The notes beneath the pieces were generated by a model, which saw only the letters and a list, made by a program, of their open reading frames with translations, had not been told where the DNA came from and searched no databases. A stretch of 64,000 bases of DNA from Hygrocybe punicea. Taxonomy: Eukaryota > Basidiomycota > Agaricomycetes > Agaricales > Hygrophoraceae. Location of the stretch: the NCBI GenBank assembly GCA_963556145.1, contig OY744472.1, positions 1,674,001 to 1,738,000 on the forward strand, written 5' to 3'. Below are positions 23,223-33,963 of this stretch, one piece after another (position 1 is the stretch's first letter; the number at the start of each line of letters is the position of its first letter). Position numbers and translations under genes: made by a program.

Positions 23223-25085
23223 ATGTTCTACTCCTGCCCTCGTTATTTCCACAATTTTCTCTGGTCCAACCTCAACACTGGCACTTACCCTTCTGCACTG
23301 ACAACAGAATCAGATCCTCCACTCCCACAACCTCCCTCCTCCGCTCCCACAACCTCCCTCCTCCGCTCCCACAACCTCCCTCCTCCAAATACACTGACAA
23401 ACTTGTTGACACAATCTTGTGCAACTCACACCTTTTCAAGATCGTCACTCCAGTCCACATCCATGTGTCTCCTCACGACCCACCCAAACCAACCTTTTGT
23501 CACATCTGTCATCACGGGCCTATGCCAGGGCTTCTGGCCTTGGTCTGTGTGGGATCCTTCATACCCTTCTACTCATGATGCTTCTGTCCAGCCTCCTAAG
23601 TCGGAAAAAGAATGTGACTTCATTTGTGCTCAGTGTGATAAGGAGATTTTGCTCAGCCGGTTCTTGGAGTCATTTGGTCAGGAACTGCTCCCCGGTATGT
23701 ACAGTATGCCCATCCATGCTGTGCCAAAGCCACGGACGACCAACTTGAGGCTCATCGTCGACCACAGCATGAGTGTTCACTTGTTAAACTCGGTGATCAC
23801 TTGCTCAGCTATTGTCGGCTCTTGTCTGGACAACTTGCAGAACCTAGGACAAGCTCTCCTCAATTTTTGTCGTGAACACGGAAACACTCCGCTCACCTTG
23901 TTCAAGTCCAATGTCTCCCAAGCTTACTGGCAAATGCCTCTCCATTGCCTGTACCAAGCCAAACAGATCATCACCGTAGATGGTGAACAACATGTCGACT
24001 GTAACAATAACTTCAGCAATCATGGAGCTTATCGCATCTGGGCAGCATTCATGGCACTCATGATATAGATCGCGATCTATGTCAAGTCCCTCTCTGACCT
24101 CTTTACATATGTTGACGACACTTTCTCTTTTGAAGTCACTGGCCACGTCGCGTACTACCCTCCCTATGATGCGTTCTACCTGTGGAAGCAAACACAACTT
24201 CTCCTCCTCTGGGACGAGATTGGTCTGCCCCATGAGAAAGAGAAACAAGAGTTCAGCAACACTGTGATGATCATCGGTTTCCTTTGTGATGCCAATGCCA
24301 TGACTTTCACCATGATGCCGGAGGCGCAGGCTGACTTACTGGGCACCATTACCGAGTTCATCACAGCCCCATGCGGTGGCCACCACCACTCCCTTCGCAA
24401 ATTTCAGCATATGGTGGGTTGGGTGAACTGGTCTCTAAATGTTTTCCCACTCCTACGTCCCTCACTTTCAAACCTCTATGATAAGATGGCTGGCAAGACC
24501 AACTCGGACGCCCTCATCTTCTTGAACAAAGCAGTCATCAACAACCTACTCTGGATTCACCACTCAGCACCAGGGGTGTGTCTCCTGAATGCCACTATTT
24601 GGGAACCCATTTATGCAGACCTCACAATATTTGGGGATGCCTGTTTGAGCAGCCTCGGATTCGTCTACCCCTCCACGGGCCTCGCATTTCAGCAGCCTCC
24701 ACCAGTGAACGCACCACCGGACAACATTTTCTACCTCGAGGCACTAGTCGTCCTGTGGGCCCTCACTCATGCTGCCTCGTTGTCATTCACAAGCCGTCTC
24801 ATCATTTATACAGACAGCAGCAATACCTTCAACATATTCAACAGCCTTGCAGCAAAGCCCATTTACAATAAAATTCTCAAGCTTGCGGTTGATATGATGA
24901 TCGCCCACTCAATTGATTTACAAGCGTGCCTTGTCGAAGGCTCCTCCAACATCGTGGCCAACACCCTGTCCTGCGACCAACTCGATATTGCGCTCCACCA
25001 CCAGCCAAACCTTTGTTTGCATATCCACCCCCTCCTGGACCTTCCTAGACCCCCTCGTGTTAAGCTGGGGGTGCTACAAGAATAA
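23223..25085 (+). pseudogene. DIRS-type reverse transcriptase-RNase H, broken
   Basis: One frame from 23223 to TAA 25085 with a single internal TAG (24066-24068; CAG would keep it open). Early residues HPNQPFV...GLCQGFWPW are typical of the segment before the RT in DIRS/Ngaro elements. The RT fingers and palm follow (AVPKPRTTNLRLIVDHS, then SQAYWQMPLH), with the catalytic YVDD at 24108-24119. An RNase H-like part follows with IYTDSSN and a final EGSSNIVAN-LS motif similar to the HxPGxxNxxAD-LSR end of RNase H domains in these elements. It is followed at once by a tyrosine recombinase on the same strand, the gene order of Ngaro/DIRS elements, which integrate with a recombinase in place of a DDE integrase. 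It is separated from its presumed gag (16395-18186) by several later insertions. Confidence 0.8.
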
Positions 25086-25477
25086 ACCCCATTTCAGGAC
25101 AGTCCTGGCAGCATGTCCAGCAGCTGTGGACTCTGGAGCATTTGCTCCATGAGAGGTCTGTTGCCCTTGGCCTTTCTATCAACAAATCAATGCGTTCAAC
25201 TTACAATTCCACTCTGAATTCTTATCTTACTTTCTGCAAATCCCACTCCTTCCCTATTGACCCCACCCCTGACACTCTTAGTTTCTTCATCATTTTCATG
25301 TGTTCCCACATTAAACCTTCTTCTGTCGACAGTTACTTATCAGTAAGGCATACCACGGGTATACCACGGGTCAGAATTCCTGACACCAGACCCGTACCCG
25401 CAGAACCTGTACCCTCTCCGATTATGGGTACACACCATACCCATTATTTGTGGGTACCTGCCATGTCCCATCCTAAC

Positions 25478-25535
25478 AACCTCGCAAAGAATGGGGACAC
25501 GTCAATTGACGTGCTCTGTCTGTTTTCACAAGGTT
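25478..25535. repeat. Nested palindrome module (copy 3)
   Basis: Arms AACCTCGCAAAG and TTTTCACAAGGTT around the perfect 16-bp palindrome CACGTCAATTGACGTG (25498-25513). Confidence 0.7.
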
Positions 25536-25579
25536 GGGTTGGGGCCAGGGACTTTCCATGGCCTCTGTGCATGCTACCT

Positions 25580-25636
25580 ACCTTGCGAAGAACGGGGATG
25601 CATCAATTGATGCACCCCATCTGTTTTCACGAGGTT
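25580..25636. repeat. Nested palindrome module (copy 4, tandem to copy 3)
   Basis: Arms ACCTTGCGAAGAA and TTTTCACGAGGTT around TGCATCAATTGATGCA (25599-25614). Copies 3 and 4 lie in two units of a roughly 100-bp tandem duplication that also repeats GGGACTTTCCATGG. A third core, TCAATTGACG, with TTCGCAAGGT lies near 25671-25703. Confidence 0.7.
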
Positions 25637-25966
25637 GGATGGGCCGGGACTTTCCATGGGCATCCACACATCAATTGACGCAGCCGAGGTATGTTCGCAA
25701 GGTGGGACTTTGTTGCTGTGTCCTTCTTCATTGTCACCTCATACATTCCCCTCGTTAGCCAATGTTGTTGGGACTGAATTTGGGGGGATGTACCTGGGCC
25801 AGTAGGTGGGCGCACCACCCTCCCAGCTTTCCTTTCCATCGTTGTCATCACCATCGTGACTTTGGTGGTCCATTTTTGGTGTGCGCGTTGTTGTGGTTGT
25901 GGTTGTCGTTCATGGGTTTTGTTGTTGTTGTTGTTGTTGTGTTTGCGCTTGTCACGGCTGTGGTGA

Positions 25967-26815
25967 CACAGGGTGCACAGTAGCATACCATGTCACACAG
26001 TATCTTGAAAGTACTTGACAAGTATACTAAATATCATTACCATAACATTCAACATGGTATTGTAACAGTATTCAGACATAAACTACAATACTTGTGCTCA
26101 AATTCATCTGAAGGTATGAAGGCAAATAAGACTTATACCTTTTCAATAACATCAAGCCTTTTGTTTCACTACTTTTACTGTATCTACAGCAAAGTACCGT
26201 ATAGTTCGGATAGAATACTTGCAGCCTAAGATGATAAAAGTATTAAACTAGTAAGGAAGTTGTGCCACTTTCACTACTAGGATACCTTTTGAATCCTTTC
26301 AAGATACAGTGTGAAATAGTATAGTACTGTTGCCATATTGTAGATTTAAGATACTGTGTCAATACTTTTAAGATACTGTTTCAGTACTTTTATTATAATA
26401 AAAGTATCTTAAAAGTATTGACACAGTATCTTAAATCCACAATATGGCAATAGTACTATACTATTTCACACTGTATCTTGAAAGGATTCAAAAGGTATCC
26501 TAGTAGTGAAAGTGGCACAACTTCCTTACTAGTTTAATACTTTTATTCATCTTAGGCTGCAAGTATTCTATCTGAACTATACAGTACTTTGCTGTAGATA
26601 CAGAAAAAAGTAGTGAAACAAAAGGCTTGATGTTATTGAAAGGGTATAAGTCTCATTTGCCTTCATACCTTCAGATGAATTTGAGCACAAGTATTGTAGT
26701 TTATGTCTGAATACTGTTACAATACCATGTTGAATGTTATGGTAATGATATTTAGTATACTTGTCAAGTACTTTCAAGATACTGTGTGACATGGTATGCT
26801 ACTGCGCACCCTGTG
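25967..26815. mobile_element. Large foldback element (849 bp)
   Basis: Two arms of about 415 bp in near-perfect inverted orientation meet near 26395 (TTTATTATAATAAA at the centre). Ends CACAGGGTGCACAGTAGC and the inverse of CACAGGGTGCGCAGTAGC; both are flanked by TGA (25964-25966 and 26816-26818), a possible 3-bp TSD as in PIF/Harbinger elements. The same 70-residue frame is open from both ends simply because the arms are copies. Any transcript would be a very long double-stranded hairpin. Confidence 0.88.
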
Positions 26816-27647
26816 TGATAGCAAATATCATGCAAACTTAGCAAAAGTAAAGAAATTGTTGTGAAAATAAAGTAAATAACAAAGAACAAACCTACCTTGG
26901 GACTTGGGTTGACAGACCCATGAAAACCCATCACCTGTGGATAACGGGTATGGTTTTGACAAGGTGTGCATACCGGAACACCGAACCTGAACCGGTGTTA
27001 CCCATTTTGGAATAACCATGGGTAAACCCATACCCGTGCTAGTCAATCAGTTGGAGGACCATTTCCCTGATGCTTGCAAGCACCACAACAGTTGAATCGT
27101 TTCTCACACACTCGCTGGATGCAAACACTGTTACGGTTCCCTGACCACACACAAAGACCCCCTTTCTTGCTCAGACCTCTGCATTGCAACTGCAGGCATC
27201 CATGATGGGTCATCTCACAATGACCAACTTTTCGTTGCACAGCTCCTGACTGGTTTCTTTGTGCTCCTGCGCCTTGGTGAGTTCACCTATCCCAATCATT
27301 GCCATTTGGACGATCCTCACAAACTCTCGCTGCACCACACTGTTTCTTTCAACACCTTGATTATAGTTACACACTACCTACACACAAAGCCAACTCCTTC
27401 TTTCAGGGCAACATCATCCATGTCCAGCATCTCCCCGATTCTGATGACCCTTATCATTTTCTCTTTGCCTACCTTGTGTCCCATGATCGCCTTTTCCCCT
27501 TCCACTCACCACTCTGGCTAAAGGCCAATGGTACTGTCCCCCGCTGTTCTTGGTTTATCAAACGCATGTGAAACATTTATCCTATCTCCCTCACCGGTCA
27601 GTCTATGCATGCCAGAGGGGCCACATCTTTCGCTATCTCAGGCGTGG

Positions 27648-27799
27648 TGGAGAGGTACTGAGGTACCTCTCCAGGGGCTCACACGGGACTCAAGAGGAAG
27701 GACTGGGATGGATGACAGGATAGGATGGGATGATGGACTACTACATCGGGAAGGCTACTAACTAGGTCAACCGTGGGAACCCAGTCACGTGACTGGCCA
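27648..27799 (-). mobile_element. Solo LTR-like insertion in the recombinase
   Basis: Begins TGGAGAGGTACTGAGG and contains the reversed central blocks CAACCGTGGGAA and GTCACGTGAC of the small LTR family, so it lies in inverted orientation. The right boundary (27799 or 27810) and TSD are unclear (GTGG against CTGG at best). It interrupts the recombinase between ISG and GCWSSTAF. Confidence 0.65.
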
Positions 27800-28418
27800 G
27801 GTCCCAGCCACTGGGTGCTGGTCATCTACAGCTTTTCAGATCTACATCCATAAAAACCCTTTCGTATTGCAGGTGCTTACATGGTGGACCAGCGCATTCC
27901 ACATGATTTTTCTTTGGTTTTATCTTTCTTGGACATTCCATGCCTCCCTCCGATCTTTCCCCTCTCATTCCATTGCCCCAATATTGAACCCATCTTTTTA
28001 CATAGACCTTTACCGATTGTATGGCACAAATATCTTATGGACTTGTTCTCTGCTGGCTTCAAGCTGGAAGAACAAGCTCCGATTTTTTGCTATCCCTCGT
28101 GCTCCACTTAAGCAGAGTCAATTAGCCACGAAGTTGAATCTTTCCAAACAAGTTCATGCCCCAACTGGCTAATCGACATGTGCAGCTCGAGCAGAGTCGA
28201 TTATAAGATTTATTTTTTCAAAAAAAGTCATGCATTTTGAAAACAGCAGTAACATTGGCCAAGTTGGCATGACTATTTTTTGAAAATGAAGTAAGAGTAA
28301 CCCCATTTATTTGCAAAAAGGAGTATATAAATTATGAAGAAAATAGTAATGGAACAAGTCAATGGCACAAATCGAAACATAGAACATTTGACAGAAGAAA
28401 AGACATTAATTTAAGACT

Positions 28419-29640
28419 CTACTGTTGCCATCTGTGACAGATTTCCTCAGCAGTGGCGAACCAATAGGATCCCACTTGCTCCCCAGCAACCAGAGGCGGT
28501 CTATTCTTCAAGTCTTCCCAAGACAATACAGGCTCTTTCGCATACCCCAGCAGTTGAGAATCTGTTTCTGTGTAAGCACAGTCAAATCCAGATGCATCAG
28601 AGTTGGCATTAGTTGATGTTGATGAACTAGGCATTAGGCCCAGTACTTGGTGAATTGAAGGGGAGTGCATGGTTTGGAACTGGTTGGTGGCCAATAAGGA
28701 CAGCGAACCTGGTACAGTGGGTAAAACACGCATGGTTGAGTACTCGGCACTTCTTTGGGCTAAGGAACGCAAGAAATGGCTAGTCTCAGTTGGAACAGAG
28801 ACAGTTTGTCGCCTCAGTCATCCCTGCACCATCCAGTTGTAGAGCGTCATGAGTTCTATCACTTCCCTTGCCGCAAGGTCTGTCTTTGGACCGCTGATCC
28901 GGGTAACACTTGCAAGTAGTGGCTGCGCTTCGAGCATGAGGGCAATAAAAGAAGCTTGAAAGTGGAGAGGTTGGCAAGCTAGATTCCCATGTGTATCAAA
29001 GCCAAAAAATATAGGATCGTGTGGTGTTGGATGGTGAAGGAACATAAAGAACTGGCCAGAATAAATTGGTAAGAATTCAATTTTGAAAGAGAGCTAAATT
29101 GGGGAAAATTTAGTGGATCCAATGGCTAAGACATTTCAGACGTACTCACGTTCGGAAAGGTTCTACTGGGGTCAGATCCACATCGCCAATACATCGCTCG
29201 CGCCTAGAAAAATCTTCAGCTTCATGCTCATACAATTGTCGTTGATAACCTTCAGTAGGAACAAAAACGAAGTACCCCCTACCAAACTGGTGGTGGTGGG
29301 TTGGGCACACTGTACCAAAAGTAAATATCATGGTGAACACAGAGTAGTGGCTTCCACACATGACAGATGAGGTTTAGTGAGTCATCTTTTCTGAATCCTT
29401 GAAGTGATGGGCTGATCCCTCTAATCCAATCAACCTATCTCTCATCAATTCAGTTGTTTTAATGATCAACAAGTACATTTTTCTTACTTGAGCAGGATCC
29501 CCAGATTTATGGGCGACAATATGCACTATATCAATGGGCCAACTCCACACAGAACGCACAAACCCCCATCGCGACTGGTCACTAGGTTTTTCCTCTGTTC
29601 AGATACCACGCTTGAACCATCAGAAAAGGTGACTGGAGGC
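28419..29640 (-). pseudogene. HNH endonuclease-like fungal protein, broken
   Basis: On the minus strand near 29600 the reading SRDGGLCVLCGV, followed after a one-base frame change by IDIVHIVAHKS (about 29530-29485), and then RDRLIGLEGSAHHFKD (about 29430-29390), follows the order of an HNH nuclease core as found in many fungal proteins: a CxxCG-like strand, the D-x2-HI motif with the catalytic His, and an L-x4-H-x2-F helix. The frameshift and the loss of one open frame argue for decay. Downstream segments at 29361-29146 and 28772-28419 are open but diverged and I cannot assign them. It faces away from the PD-(D/E)XK-like remnant at 29700. HNH proteins of this kind have no assigned role in fungi that I know of. 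Confidence 0.45.
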
Positions 29641-29699
29641 ATCGAGTTTGTTTGTGTGTATTTATGATGGCCCCTCAAAAGTATTGTAGCTAACATTCC

Positions 29700-30441
29700 A
29701 TGGCAAATCTCATCCGGAATGGTAATGACTGGACAAAAAGCGATATTCGAGCCTACAACATCCAAGTTGTTGAGCAGTTGTTGGCTGACTTCTTTGGTCG
29801 GGATCAGCTCCCTCCAGCGCCACCTGCAGTTCATCACCTCTGCAAAACCACAGACCTAGCGCTTGCTCCTGACGACGAGACCTACAAATTGTTACATTAC
29901 CTTGATCTTGCACATAACCCCAAAGTAGGTCAGGATGCCGCTGTCGACAACTTTACTGCCATGTTGTTAGAGTATGCCACAGGTCATCAGGTCATCATCA
30001 TGCGACAGGCCCTGCCCCTTATTATCTGCAGGATGCAGTGCTTTGCTCAGACAGACGTTTGCATTTGTGACGAGAACGACTATCTTCTTCTGGTACAGGA
30101 GGACAAATGATTCAACAACCCCGATGACCCTGAGCCACAACTTATCGCTGAAGCCATCGCTGCCTACCAGCGAAACAACTTTACCCGTGAGACCTTCATG
30201 TCCCAACCATTGATGAGATCACTTTCCCTGGCATCACCCTTTTCGGAACCACCCCTACGTTTTACAAGATAAAGGTCACCGCTCAACTTAACAATGCCGT
30301 GATGGGAGGGACGTTTCCTTCCAATGCTTCTGTTGTTTATCGCCATACCCCCAGACTTCCACACCGCAACAGTGACAGGATGAAACCATTGGATAATCTA
30401 CCATCCTTCAATATTACCAGGCATTCAAGAATTTTGTTTAG
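29700..30441 (+). pseudogene. PD-(D/E)XK-like fungal protein, broken by TGA and frameshifts
   Basis: A frame from 29700 with Asp119 in FAQTDVCICDE and the triad-like Q133-E-D-K136 in LLLVQEDK, matching the D...(E/Q)xK core of the PD-(D/E)XK nuclease fold. TGA follows at 30108 where CGA would continue into PEPQLIAEAIAAYQ, a segment that I know from a large, unnamed Agaricomycete family. A frame change near 30200 leads to PGITLFGTTPTFYKIKVT and MKPLDN; another lets the frame end in YYQAFKNFV and TAG 30439-30441. The order and end match the full family length, so this was a complete gene. Function unknown; nuclease activity is an inference from the fold motif. Confidence 0.65.
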
Positions 30442-31092
30442 GTGGGTGCCCTGTCGATTTTATACCCTCCACCTCACCCCTTACACTCATTTGATGCACC
30501 AGTTTGGTTCACCATCATAACATGAAATTGTTGTATGATTAGTTTGGTAATATATGCCTAAACATTTGTTTATGTTTTGTTCAACCAGCCCATATCAGCG
30601 TCAGAGCTATCCATATGAGAATAGACTACACCTCGTTCTGATACCTCAGCACACCACCACCTTTCCCACTTCATTACCGAGGCCTACCATCACTGCTCTG
30701 AAGTTGGATTGGTATTGTAAGTTCTGGTATAACCTTCCTTTCCTGCCTTGCCATTCTGCCCTCTGATGCACCCATGATTCCACTCATTACTTCTTACTAG
30801 TTCGTTGTTCCCTTCAATAAAAATGAACCCAGTAAAATATTGCAATAAACAGTGTTCGGTCCTAACAGATTTCTGACAACAACTTCGTGCTGTTAAATGT
30901 GGGGCTGTATATTTTTAAGTTGTCAGTGTTGAAGTCGTGGAATGAAAAACAGGGAGCACAACTGCCACAAGGGAGGTAAATGTTCAGGATGTATTACGAG
31001 CTTGTACTCTGGGACAAGGAACTGAACTGTGTTCATATACGAAATTAGTGTGGCACATTGACAAGCACTCAGTGCCAGACAAGAGCAACATC
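30442..31092. other. No supported gene
   Basis: Flank between the pseudogene and the H2 element, with no recognisable feature. Confidence 0.4.
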
Positions 31093-31217
31093 TAGTGTTG
31101 CCGTAGCCCAGTTTGGAACCGATCCGAACCCAGTTCAAACCCCAAACCGAACCCTAAGTTCAGTCTAAGTTCAGCACTTTGGCTGAACTGAACTGTGGGT
31201 CTGGTGCAGGGTTCCGG

Positions 31218-31365
31218 TGGAGTGGTAGCGAGGATGGATCACGTGACTCAGTTCCCACGGTTGATCCAGTGAGTTAGCAGATCTGGATGTAGTAGATACC
31301 CTATCCTAGTCTTTCCGACGCACGCGTCCTCTGAGCACCCCGAGGGTACCCCCGGTACCTCTCCA
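31218..31365 (+). repeat. 5′ LTR (148 bp)
   Basis: Direct repeat of 33816-33963. It holds the conserved ATCACGTGACT block near its start. No clear TATA box is visible to me. Confidence 0.88.
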
Positions 31366-31367
31366 CC

Positions 31368-31395
31368 TGGTGATGAGAGTGTGGTTTGAACCCAC
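31368..31395 (+). other. Primer-binding site
   Basis: Two bases after the LTR, TGGTGATGAGAGTGTGG then TTTGAACCCAC reads as the complement of a tRNA 3′ end: CCA, an acceptor strand and a GGGTTCAAA T-loop. The match seems to extend past the usual 18 bases into the T arm. I cannot name the isoacceptor. Confidence 0.7.
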
Positions 31396-31467
31396 GCACA
31401 CTGCATTTGCTCCGTTTTCCACTCCCTAGCCTGCTTGCTTTGACTTGCCATATCTCCCTCAACTCCA

Positions 31468-33609
31468 ATGTCGGATTACCGAAGGCTTTTTGTGTTTTGG
31501 GGCTCATCTGGGGACCCAGCAGACTGGCTGAGCCTGGTGGACCGAGAAGTTGTCTTGGGGAACAGTGACCGCGATAAAATCGAGATATTCGCCAGCAAAA
31601 TCGCTGACACAGCAAAACACTGGTTCCTTGAGCTTCCGAAACAGCTACGAAAACATTGGCCCATAGTTCGGGAACTATTCATCGCTCGGTGGATTGACAA
31701 ACTCAGTCCCAATGCCTTGGCAGCCAAAGAGTCCTCGTTACTCCAAAGTCTGGACCCTTTACAGTCCGAAACATTTATGCTCGACGTCTTCTTCACACAA
31801 CCAACCTCAGACGACTTAGAATCCCATTTACCAGACGTACGAGGTACATCAGCTACTACCACAACAACAGCCTTAGGAACAGAGGCACACATCGCGAATT
31901 CAAACATCATATCGGGCACCGCAACTTCCGAAGACAGAGTACAGAGTACAGAACAAAATGTGAACTTCGAGGACAGAGTACAGAGAACGTTGGACACAAT
32001 AGAGGCCGTTTACCAAAAGAGGACCGAGGAATACGAGGAACGAGCGCGTCTGAAAATCGCGCTAGCATTTGAAGAAGGACGCAACACAGGGATTGCCGAA
32101 GAACGCCAGCGTTGGGTCACACTAGCGTCAACAAACATCTTTACACCCGCCCAAACGACAGCACAAAACGAGCCGTCGACCTACGCTTCCGTGGCAACTC
32201 AACGACGACTGCCCACCGCGACCCAACCAGAGCCGCGCACCAACACCTCCGTTTCGTCGCAAACGGACCCACCCCCTTGCACCAACACGTCAACGCAAGC
32301 AAATGCGGCACCCCCAGCGCAAAAACATGTCCCAGCACCCATAACCGTCGACCCAAACGCACCAAAAACGACGACAGCTGCGCCGGAGCGCGCCATGTCC
32401 CCGTCAAGCACCCAAACTGCCCCATCCACGCGCGAAAACGCGCCCCAGCACACCACAGCGCGCCTACCCTCACCACGAATAACGACGTTCGCGCCCGAAC
32501 ACGCCACCTCGCTATTGCCCACCCAAATGACGCCGCTGGCTTATATTTCCACGGCAGCACAGCAGCAACCACCCTCCCGCACCTCAACATCAATGCAGAC
32601 GGCTCCAAACACGAACACGAACACGACCCCACCAGTCCCACTCCCAGAGCTGACTACAGCGCTCGTGCCGAGGCACGTCCCCTCGCCCGAATCTCAACAG
32701 AAGACGCGCCGTGCGTCCACATTCACCCAGAGACCACCAACCCCGCTAACAGAGACGCCCAAACGCGCCGCAAGCCCCGTTCCCAGCATATACGCGTGGC
32801 CCACAGACCTACCCACACCCGCGTCGATCCCAAACCCCGAGTCTACCCCACTCGCCTGTCCCACGAAACTACACGCGTCCAAACCCACAGCAAGCCACGA
32901 CGCCACCGTCCACGCGCCGCAACTGCGAACGCCGAGGTCCAATGGTGTCGAAGCACGAGCGGACAACTACGCGAAGTCCGGGGAGGGTGAACGGAAGCAG
33001 ACGACAATGGACACGAGAGAAGGGGACAGAGACGGCGCAGAAAAGAGGGCGAACGAGGAAACGAGGCAAGCAGGGACGGGGACAGAGGAAGTAAACGCGG
33101 AACCGTCGAAGAGCACGACAAGCAAGGAGCCTGGGATGTACCAGGACAACGAAACCGCCGAACGGACAGTCGCGAACGTTCCCGTTCGCGTGTCCAGCCC
33201 CACACCGTCAGTCATGTCCACATCAACCGTTCGACCCACACCCCGCCCGTTCAGCTGGGCCGAAGACACAGCGCATATCCCCATTTACATTACCACCACG
33301 ACGAGGAACACCCCACGCAACACATCTGCCCTTAGACCCTCCACCAGGCCATTTACTGCTTCGCGACGCTGCGTTCGACAATCCACCCCACGCATACAAC
33401 CCCGATGCACATTCCCCACACCGTCCGGCCCCATTTTCACTCGAAGCCACCCCCACGGCATTGGCCCTGGGAGACCCACTATCACCCGACCCCTTGTCTC
33501 TGTTGACTCACCACCCCCCGATCTGACGTACCCTGATTGGGATCGTGATCCCCGTCTTCGCGATTTGAGTAGGACACTGATAGCCCTGGGTTGGACCAAA
33601 CCGGAGTAG
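31468..33609 (+). CDS. Gag-like protein of the LTR retrotransposon (713 aa)
   Basis: The ATG at 31468 opens an uninterrupted frame to TAG 33609. Residues about 5-105 match the Ty3/gypsy-type capsid (retrotrans_gag) pattern: FWGSSGDPADWL near the start, an acidic/basic helix DRDKIEIFASKI, then ADTAKHWFLELP and WPIVRELFIARW, with conserved Trp spacing. A Glu/Arg-rich predicted coiled coil follows (about 165-215). The rest is a long Pro/Thr/Ser-rich region with no zinc knuckle. It would assemble virus-like particles that package the element RNA; reverse transcriptase and integrase must come from another element. That it is intact amid so many broken frames supports recent activity. High GC at third positions sets it apart from the neighbouring AT-rich sequence. 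Confidence 0.8.
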   Translation: MSDYRRLFVFWGSSGDPADWLSLVDREVVLGNSDRDKIEIFASKIADTAKHWFLELPKQLRKHWPIVRELFIARWIDKLSPNALAAKESSLLQSLDPLQSETFMLDVFFTQPTSDDLESHLPDVRGTSATTTTTALGTEAHIANSNIISGTATSEDRVQSTEQNVNFEDRVQRTLDTIEAVYQKRTEEYEERARLKIALAFEEGRNTGIAEERQRWVTLASTNIFTPAQTTAQNEPSTYASVATQRRLPTATQPEPRTNTSVSSQTDPPPCTNTSTQANAAPPAQKHVPAPITVDPNAPKTTTAAPERAMSPSSTQTAPSTRENAPQHTTARLPSPRITTFAPEHATSLLPTQMTPLAYISTAAQQQPPSRTSTSMQTAPNTNTNTTPPVPLPELTTALVPRHVPSPESQQKTRRASTFTQRPPTPLTETPKRAASPVPSIYAWPTDLPTPASIPNPESTPLACPTKLHASKPTASHDATVHAPQLRTPRSNGVEARADNYAKSGEGERKQTTMDTREGDRDGAEKRANEETRQAGTGTEEVNAEPSKSTTSKEPGMYQDNETAERTVANVPVRVSSPTPSVMSTSTVRPTPRPFSWAEDTAHIPIYITTTTRNTPRNTSALRPSTRPFTASRRCVRQSTPRIQPRCTFPTPSGPIFTRSHPHGIGPGRPTITRPLVSVDSPPPDLTYPDWDRDPRLRDLSRTLIALGWTKPE

Positions 33610-33815
33610 TTGTTTCAAGTGTTGTTTTGTGGACTCATCATTTCTTTTTGCTCTTGGACACTTTCCCCTTTCTCCTTCTCCTTCTGCTCCCCGTTTCTCT
33701 CTCTTTCCTGTCCTTGTTTCTTCTTTTACTTGACGTGCTCAATCTTTTTCTCTTTCTTTTCTCTTTCTTCCCTTTTGATAGCGACGAGGGCGTCGCTATG
33801 TGGAGGAGGGGCACT

Positions 33816-33963
33816 TGGAGTGGTAGCGAGGATGGATCACGTGACTCAGTTCCCACGGTTGATCCAGTGAGTTAGCAGATCTGGATGTAGTAGATACCCT
33901 ATCCTAGTCTTTCCGACGCACGCGTCCTCTGAGCACCCCGAGGGTACCCCCGGTACCTCTCCA
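33816..33963 (+). repeat. 3′ LTR (148 bp)
   Basis: I see no difference from the 5′ LTR over its full length. It follows the purine tract directly and ends CTCCA before the TSD CCGG. Confidence 0.88.

Larger units (their letters stand above)
25347..27040. mobile_element. H3-type element inside the recombinase, with a nested foldback
   Basis: Left end TAAGGCATACCACGGGTAT, right end near CCCATACCCGTGCTA, with ACCCGTACCCGC motifs adjacent, as in other H3 members. The candidate flanking octamers CTTATCAG and TCAATCAG share only five positions, so the exact ends are uncertain. It contains three copies of the nested palindrome module and, at 25967-26815, a separate foldback element. Confidence 0.65.
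25142..27905 (+). pseudogene. DIRS-type tyrosine recombinase, split into three pieces
   Basis: Coding remnants at 25142-25346, about 27048-27647 and about 27800-27905, separated by an H3-type insertion and by a solo LTR-like insertion. The N-terminal piece (MRSTYNSTLNSYLTFC ... PSSVDSYLS) is the SAM-like core-binding domain. The middle piece has the first catalytic Arg region, LLRLGEFT, and a decayed box that is normally HxxR (now GQSMHARGATSF). The last piece has WSSTAFQIYIHKNP with the nucleophile Tyr. An in-frame TGA lies at 27093-27095 and there are frame changes. In life this enzyme would integrate the retrotransposon cDNA circle; this copy is dead. It continues directly from the RT-RNase H frame. 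Confidence 0.75.
31218..33963 (+). mobile_element. Gag-only LTR retrotransposon (2746 bp)
   Basis: Two 148-bp direct LTRs that appear identical, both TGGAG...CTCCA, enclose a single long gag-like frame. A primer-binding site follows the 5′ LTR and a purine tract (GTGGAGGAGGGGCACT, 33800-33815) precedes the 3′ LTR. The flanking 4-mers CCGG (31214-31217 and 33964-33967) form a 4-bp TSD. There is no protease, RT or integrase, so it must depend on enzymes from elsewhere. This resembles the gag-bearing non-autonomous LTR elements described from plants (TR-GAG type). LTR identity implies recent insertion. Confidence 0.85.
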
